NCBI GenBank assembly: GCA_030746455.1
Contig: JASLMQ010000591.1
Span: forward strand, 1 to 6,188
DNA from: Candidatus Latescibacterota bacterium
Lineage (GTDB): Bacteria > Latescibacterota > UBA2968 > GCA-2709665
Reading direction: 5' to 3'
Length of the DNA: 6,188 bases
This document shows, one piece after another, positions 1 through 4,059 of this stretch. How positions within the stretch are numbered: the first letter of the stretch is position 1; each line of letters begins with the position of its first letter. Under the pieces are notes generated by a model. The model saw nothing but the letters and a program-made list of their open reading frames with translations. It was not told the origin of the DNA and ran no database searches. Made by a program: the position numbers and the translations under genes.

Positions 1-668
1 CCGTGAACGAACTCCGTCGCGTGGCGGACGACCTGGGGCTCTTGATCTGGTCGATCCACTCCCCGGATCTGGGAAGCATCGCCTCTCCCGATGGACGGGA
101 ACGCCGGCAACAGATCGACGTCCTCAAGGCCTGTATCGACCAGTCTGGTACCCTCGGCGCCAGGGCGATTCCGTCGCATGCCCTGCTGATTGCTCCCTTC
201 GATCAGGATCCGGAGGGATCAGAAGCAAGGATATCCGACGCCCTTGATGAGCTCACAGCCGCCGCCGAGGGATGTCCGGCCCAACTGGCCTTCGAGAACG
301 CCGGATTCCCGAGCGCGGCATCGACCCGGTCGGTGCACATCCTGGATCGGCTCGAGACCCTATCGCCGGCAGGATTCGGCTTCGTGCTCGACACGGGTCA
401 CGCGAACATCGACGGGGATCTCGCGGAGATCGACCGGCACGTCGGCGCACACCTGATCAGCCTGCATCTGAACGATAACGCCGGCGAGTCCGACTCCCAC
501 CTCGTGCCCGGCGAGGGGACGGTCGATTGGGCCGACGTGTGGGGACTGATCCGTCGCTCGGGCTATCGAGGGGTGGCCATGTACGAGATCGAGCTCGGTG
601 ATTCGGAGCCGGAGGCGCGGCTGCGGTCCACGATGGAGGCTCACCTCAGGATTTCTGCAGGTTCATAG
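1..668 (+). CDS. Sugar phosphate isomerase/epimerase-like TIM-barrel protein (5' partial)
   Basis: This is a member of the xylose isomerase-like / AP endonuclease family 2 TIM-barrel superfamily, whose members isomerise or epimerise sugars and related polyols using a divalent metal. Numbering from the GTG at position 3, the likely metal and active-site residues are H19 (SIHSP), E98 (AFENAG), D130 and H133 (VLDTGHANI), H155 and D158 (LHLNDN), H166 with the following GEGTVDW, and a late-strand glutamate in YEIE (194-197). Only 221 residues are visible against a usual 260-290, and the first barrel strand or two are missing. The GTG at position 3 is therefore probably an internal valine, and the gene starts left of the window. 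It ends with TAG at 666-668, 33 bp before the ceramidase-fold gene, which suggests an operon. The superfamily is a confident call; substrate and exact reaction are unknown. Confidence 0.88.
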   Translation, partial: VNELRRVADDLGLLIWSIHSPDLGSIASPDGRERRQQIDVLKACIDQSGTLGARAIPSHALLIAPFDQDPEGSEARISDALDELTAAAEGCPAQLAFENAGFPSAASTRSVHILDRLETLSPAGFGFVLDTGHANIDGDLAEIDRHVGAHLISLHLNDNAGESDSHLVPGEGTVDWADVWGLIRRSGYRGVAMYEIELGDSEPEARLRSTMEAHLRISAGS

Positions 669-701
669 ATCCGCCGCAACCTGAGCAGTTGGAGACCATC
701 A

Positions 702-2027
702 ATGTCAAACGACACAGACGAAGGGACCGCGGTCCATGTCGGGGTGGCGGAACGCGTCATCACCCCTGACCTGGGCGTCTCGATGTCGGGATTCGCGGCC
801 CGGAAGGGCGTGGCCGGCGGCGTACACGATGACCTGCACGTCCGTGCCCTCGTGGTGGAGGGCCCAGAGGAGGCCGTGGGCATCCTGGCGGCGTCGGTGA
901 TCAGTCTCGGCCAGGAGCTCGTGGACCGCATACGCGCTGCCACCGCACAGCAGACCGGTCTGGATGGATCCCGCATCCTGATCGCAGCCACGCACACCCA
1001 CTCCGGCCCGACGATCGAAGGAGACTACGAGCCCTTCCTCGAGCGGCGTTGCATCGAGTGCCTGGCCGAGGCCTGGGAGGCACGCCGTCCGGGACGAATG
1101 GGAATCGGGCTGGCACAGGTCGACGACGTGGGACGGAATCGCCGACGGCTCGAATACGGCGGTCTCCCGGTCGACCCAGAGGTGGGGATCATCAAGGTCG
1201 AGGACGATGCGGGCCGAATCCTCGGCGTGTTCTTCGCCTACGCGTGTCACGCCACCACCATGGGGCCCGACAGCCTCCTGATCTCGGAGGACTTCCCTCA
1301 CTACGCCATCCGGACCGTCACCCAGGGCATCGACGAGAACGCGGTCGTCGCCTACCTCAATGGTGCGGAGGGCGATATCAATCCGGGCTACAGCTCGGGC
1401 CTCTCCGCAGTCGGTGCGCCGATCCCGATCCGGAACTTCCCCTTCGCGGAGAAGATCGGCTCGCGCCTGGGCCGCGCCGTTCTGGATGCCCTCCCTGACA
1501 TCCGCACTGAGGCCTGCATTCCGGTTCGATCGCTGTCAAAGCGGGTCGATCTGCCCTGCCGCGCGACGTTTCCGGTTTCCGTCGAGGAGGCCGACGAGAA
1601 GGTTCGGTCGTCCGAGAAGGCGCTGGGACAGGTCCAGTCGGACGAGACGGCCTCCTACGTCCAGGTACATCAGGCCGAGGTGGACCTCTTCTTCGCGGGG
1701 ATGCTTGCCGACCGCGCGAAGCAGTTCGACTCGGAGGACTGGGAAGACGCCCTTTCGGTCGAGCTACAGTCCATCCGTCTGGGGGACGGGGTGCTTGCCT
1801 CGTTCCCGGGCGAGGTCTTCGTCGAGATCGGACTGGAGGCCAAGAAGCGGTCGCCATTCCGGAAGACGCTCATCGTCGGCGTGGCGAACGGGCGCTCAGG
1901 CGGGTATCTGCCCACAGCCGAGACCTACAACGAGGGCGACTACGAGGTCGTTGCCGCCAGGTACGACAGAGATGCGGGCGGCGTTCTCATCGATGAAACG
2001 GTACGGCAGCTGGAGCGGCTGGTGTGA
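702..2027 (+). CDS. Neutral/alkaline non-lysosomal ceramidase-fold protein, probable metallohydrolase of unknown substrate
   Basis: The 441-residue protein resembles the N-terminal catalytic domain of neutral ceramidases. An ATG at 702 follows GGAG (691-694) with 7 nt spacing. Visible zinc-site equivalents are H98 and H100 in ATHTHSGP, H183 in YACHATTMG, E371 in FPGEVF, and a tyrosine region around 402-414 (GYLPTAETYNEGDY). Known neutral ceramidases carry the motif GDVSPN with a nucleophilic serine. Here the matching segment is GDINPG (224-229), with asparagine N227 in place of the serine. The C-terminal immunoglobulin-like domain of true ceramidases is also absent, and no signal peptide is seen, so the protein is probably cytoplasmic. 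Many environmental bacteria encode short proteins of this kind annotated only by domain. The fold call is strong; ceramide hydrolysis is doubtful. It sits between the TIM-barrel gene and the UroD-like gene. Confidence 0.87.
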   Translation: MSNDTDEGTAVHVGVAERVITPDLGVSMSGFAARKGVAGGVHDDLHVRALVVEGPEEAVGILAASVISLGQELVDRIRAATAQQTGLDGSRILIAATHTHSGPTIEGDYEPFLERRCIECLAEAWEARRPGRMGIGLAQVDDVGRNRRRLEYGGLPVDPEVGIIKVEDDAGRILGVFFAYACHATTMGPDSLLISEDFPHYAIRTVTQGIDENAVVAYLNGAEGDINPGYSSGLSAVGAPIPIRNFPFAEKIGSRLGRAVLDALPDIRTEACIPVRSLSKRVDLPCRATFPVSVEEADEKVRSSEKALGQVQSDETASYVQVHQAEVDLFFAGMLADRAKQFDSEDWEDALSVELQSIRLGDGVLASFPGEVFVEIGLEAKKRSPFRKTLIVGVANGRSGGYLPTAETYNEGDYEVVAARYDRDAGGVLIDETVRQLERLV

Positions 2028-2076
2028 GGCATCTGCCCGGCGAGCTACACGATCGCCATCGCAGGTGCACCGATCG

Positions 2077-2083
2077 AAGGAGG
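2077..2083 (+). promoter_or_regulatory. Strong ribosome binding site fixing the UroD-like start
   Basis: AAGGAGG lies 9 nt before the ATG at 2093. It settles the start against two in-frame alternatives. One is a GTG at 2024 that overlaps the previous stop codon and would add an Arg/His-rich 23-residue leader unlike the family. The other is a GTG at 2084 that directly abuts the site. Confidence 0.8.
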
Positions 2084-2092
2084 GTGAGTCCT

Positions 2093-3319
2093 ATGACGTC
2101 ACGAGAGCGGGTGCTTCGCGCGGTCAACCACGAGAAGCCCGATCGAGTCCCGATTGATCTGGGGGCCATACGCGCCAGCGGAATCAACGCCGTGGTCTAC
2201 GACAGCTTGAAGAAGCGCCTGGACATCCATACGCCGACCAAGATCCACGACACCATGCAGATCCTGGCCGAAGTTGAGCTCGACGTGCTGGACCGGATCC
2301 ACGGAGATATCGTCCCGCTTGACGCCAACGACGCAGCCTGGGTGCGCCAGCCGGCGGACGAAGGCGCGGCCAGGCGCCTCTTCTGCGGCCTGGAGGTCTA
2401 CTTTCAGCCCGGCACCGCCATCGACGAGGAGGCCGATGGAAGCTGGGCCCTGCGGCGGCCGGAGGGCGAGATCTACGCGCGGATGCCAAAGGACGGCTAC
2501 TACTTCGACTTCACCGCCCCCACGATGGCGTCGACTCGCATCGATCCCGACGCCTTCCGGCCGAGCATGACGGTGCCGGACGAGCAGCTCGAGGCCATGG
2601 CATCGCACGCCCGCTGGCTCCACGACAATACCGACAAGGCGATACTCGGATGGGCCGCATCGCTGTCCGTTGTCGGCCTCAGTCACCTGCTGGCCGCCAA
2701 CATCACCCAGGGCTCTCTCGACCAGTGGCTCCTGATGCTGATGACCGAGAAGGAGACCGCCAACGAGATGATGGGCCGCGCCGTAGACGCCGTCATCGCC
2801 CAAACCCAGCTCTACCACGAGACCGTGGGAGATCGATGCTTCGCATGGGGCGTGGGATCCGACGATGCCGGCACGCAAAGGGGCGAATTCCTGTCACCTG
2901 ACCTCTTTGCGGAAATGGTCGCCCCCCACTACAAACGGCTGTGCGACTGGGTGCACGCGAACACCTCCTGGAAGACCTACCTCCATTCCTGCGGCTCTAT
3001 CTACGGCTATATCCAGGAGTGGATCGACGCGGGGATCGACATCCTGAATCCGGTGCAGATCTCGGCTGCGAACATGGAGCCCCACAAGCTGATGGAGGAG
3101 TTCGGTGGCCAGGTCGTCTTCTGGGGTGGCGGCTGCGACACCCAGCACGTCCTGCCCAATGGGACGCCCGAGGAGATCAGGGAACACGTGAGGGAGAACC
3201 TCTCGATTTTCGCGTCGGGCAATGGGGGATATGTCTTCACTCAAGTGCACAACATCCAGCAGACCGTGCCGGTGGAGAACGTGGAGGCCATGCTGGTGGC
3301 CGCCCACGAGTTCGGATAG
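2093..3319 (+). CDS. Uroporphyrinogen decarboxylase (URO-D)/MtaA-family protein, methyltransferase-like
   Basis: The 408-residue protein belongs to the URO-D superfamily, which includes haem-pathway decarboxylases and zinc-dependent corrinoid:thiol methyltransferases (MtaA, MtbA, CmuA). It opens with the family-type sequence SRERVLRAVNHEKPDRVPID (residues 3-22). Further family segments are GSDDAGTQRG (255-264), SPDLFAEMVAPHYKRL (268-283), LHSCGSIYGYI (297-307), DILNPVQ (316-322), FWGGGCDTQ (343-351) and VHNIQQTVP (385-393). The HxC pair (H298, C300) matches the first two zinc ligands of the methyltransferase branch and is not a feature of HemE. I see no HemE-type N-terminal arginine-rich substrate motif. 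A methyl- or group-transfer role in catabolism is therefore more likely than haem synthesis. No corrinoid-binding protein is visible nearby. The gene lies 65 bp after the ceramidase-fold gene with a strong ribosome site and is probably in the same operon. The substrate is unknown. Confidence 0.88.
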   Translation: MTSRERVLRAVNHEKPDRVPIDLGAIRASGINAVVYDSLKKRLDIHTPTKIHDTMQILAEVELDVLDRIHGDIVPLDANDAAWVRQPADEGAARRLFCGLEVYFQPGTAIDEEADGSWALRRPEGEIYARMPKDGYYFDFTAPTMASTRIDPDAFRPSMTVPDEQLEAMASHARWLHDNTDKAILGWAASLSVVGLSHLLAANITQGSLDQWLLMLMTEKETANEMMGRAVDAVIAQTQLYHETVGDRCFAWGVGSDDAGTQRGEFLSPDLFAEMVAPHYKRLCDWVHANTSWKTYLHSCGSIYGYIQEWIDAGIDILNPVQISAANMEPHKLMEEFGGQVVFWGGGCDTQHVLPNGTPEEIREHVRENLSIFASGNGGYVFTQVHNIQQTVPVENVEAMLVAAHEFG

Positions 3320-3357
3320 ACGCCACAGGAGGCGGGGGCAGCTGCGGCGTGTTCCTG

Positions 3358-3386
3358 TTGACCCGAACGGCGTCTGGTTGTACATT
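3358..3386 (+). promoter_or_regulatory. Predicted sigma-70-type promoter for the LTxxQ lipoprotein gene
   Basis: A TTGACC box (3358-3363) and a TACATT box (3381-3386) are separated by exactly 17 bp, matching 5/6 and 4/6 of the housekeeping consensus. They sit in an unusually AT-rich patch of an otherwise GC-rich window. Transcription would begin near 3393, giving a leader of about 60 nt before the ATG at 3454. This suggests the lipoprotein is transcribed separately from the upstream operon, although no terminator is seen between them. Confidence 0.6.
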
Positions 3387-3440
3387 TCAATTGTGGGTAT
3401 CTCAGGTACGGTTGCACGAGATCTCTCCAACTCTCAGATC

Positions 3441-3445
3441 GAGGA
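3441..3445 (+). promoter_or_regulatory. Ribosome binding site deciding the lipoprotein start
   Basis: GAGGA lies 8 nt before the ATG at 3454. The reading frame is open far upstream (from 2941), but that stretch overlaps the UroD-like gene in another frame. The ribosome site, the hydrophobic signal sequence right after this ATG and the promoter all support 3454 as the real start. Confidence 0.7.
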
Positions 3446-3453
3446 ACGTACCG

Positions 3454-3852
3454 ATGAAGACTCCGGTTCTGCTTGTGTTGCTTCTCTCTGTCGGTCTCGC
3501 GATCCACGGATGCGGCAATACGGCCCCCACGGCTTCGACCGAATCCGAGCAAAGCTTGGGCAAGGCGGCCGAGAGATCGGTCACCACCGCGTCCCGAGAG
3601 CCTTCGAAGCCCCTGGGCGTCGCGGACAGGTTGAACATGACCCCAAGGCAGCGGGCTGCCCTGGAGAAGATCCAGAAGAAGTACCGCGAGCTTTCCAATA
3701 AGGTCACCGCGGAGGGTAAGACCCTCAGACTGAGCAAGGAGGAAATGACCAAGCGCGCTCTGCGGATGAGGAACGCCTACGACAAAGAGGTGATGGCCAT
3801 CCTCACCCCGGAGCAGAAGCGCCTCTACCAGACGATGAAGGCCGGCCGGTAG
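3454..3852 (+). CDS. Small lipoprotein with two LTxxQ-type motifs (Spy/CpxP-like)
   Basis: The 132-residue protein starts with a signal sequence: K2, a hydrophobic core at 5-17, and a lipobox-like IHGC with C20 as the lipidated cysteine. Histidine at -2 is not the commonest lipobox residue. A Ser/Thr/Glu-rich linker follows (about 21-58). The C-terminal part (about 60-129) is highly charged and predicted helical. It carries LNMTPRQ (60-66) and ILTPEQK (116-122), the paired LTxxQ signature of Spy/CpxP-type periplasmic proteins, which sense or buffer misfolded proteins and envelope stress. The protein is probably membrane-anchored and faces the periplasm. It has its own promoter and terminator, so it seems functionally independent of the neighbouring catabolic genes. 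Lipoprotein export is fairly sure; the chaperone or stress role is inferred from the motif only. Confidence 0.8.
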   Translation: MKTPVLLVLLLSVGLAIHGCGNTAPTASTESEQSLGKAAERSVTTASREPSKPLGVADRLNMTPRQRAALEKIQKKYRELSNKVTAEGKTLRLSKEEMTKRALRMRNAYDKEVMAILTPEQKRLYQTMKAGR

Positions 3853-3926
3853 TCGCACTCTACGGCTGAACCTGGTGCCGCATAGCGTGGTCTCGTGGTC
3901 GACCAACAAACCTTCTAGTCAGGACG

Positions 3927-3962
3927 AACGGCCCCGGCGAGAACTCCGGGGCCGTTTTGTTT
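3927..3962 (+). terminator. Strong Rho-independent terminator after the lipoprotein gene
   Basis: CGGCCCCGG (3929-3937) pairs perfectly with CCGGGGCCG (3946-3954) across an 8-nt loop. Two further A-T pairs (3927-3928 with 3955-3956) make an 11-bp stem, followed by TTTTGTTT (3955-3962). It lies 74 bp after the lipoprotein stop codon. It would end that transcript, and also any read-through from the upstream operon, which has no terminator of its own in view. There is no matching A-rich tract on the left, so it looks one-directional. Confidence 0.92.
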
Positions 3963-3992
3963 GGCACCGTGTGCCCGGCACGTTTTGCCTGG

Positions 3993-4011
3993 GGCGCCAG
4001 ACTCCGGCGCC
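3993..4011 (+). repeat. GGCGCC inverted repeat upstream of the heparinase-like gene
   Basis: Two copies of GGCGCC (3993-3998 and 4006-4011) flank a 7-nt spacer and could form a 6-bp all-GC hairpin. The right copy also lies in a perfect 10-bp palindrome, CCGGCGCCGG (4004-4013). No T-tract follows, so it is not a classical terminator. It could be an operator or a leader structure for the heparinase-like gene, or chance in GC-rich DNA. I see no convincing -35/-10 pair between 3963 and 4059, and nothing else in this gap. Confidence 0.4.
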
Positions 4012-4045
4012 GGACACCCTCACATGCGATCGGCCTGTATGCTCC

Positions 4046-4053
4046 AGGGAGGA
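4046..4053 (+). promoter_or_regulatory. Ribosome binding site fixing the heparinase-like start
   Basis: AGGGAGGA lies 6 nt before the ATG at 4060. Two earlier in-frame ATGs (4024 and 4039) would place this purine tract inside the coding sequence and have no comparable site of their own, so 4060 is preferred. None of the three starts creates a signal peptide. Confidence 0.75.
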
Positions 4054-4059
4054 CCATCG

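Noticed and set aside
2024..2092. Upstream GTG start for the UroD-like gene overlapping the previous stop codon
   Set aside because: It would suggest translational coupling, but the added 23 residues are Arg/His-rich and unlike the family. A strong AAGGAGG site sits before the ATG at 2093.
2099..2878. - strand open frame of 259 codons opposite the UroD-like gene
   Set aside because: It has no family motif and lies antisense to a gene with strong conserved motifs, so it is a GC-driven shadow.
2093..3319. Haem-pathway uroporphyrinogen decarboxylase (HemE)
   Set aside because: The HxC metal motif, the absence of the HemE N-terminal substrate motif and the catabolic-type neighbours favour the methyltransferase-like branch.
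3321..3350. Possible terminator just after the UroD-like gene
   Set aside because: Only a 4-bp CGCC/GGCG stem can be drawn and no T-tract follows.
2941..3453. 171-codon N-terminal extension of the lipoprotein frame
   Set aside because: It overlaps the UroD-like gene in another frame. The signal sequence, ribosome site and promoter all support the ATG at 3454.
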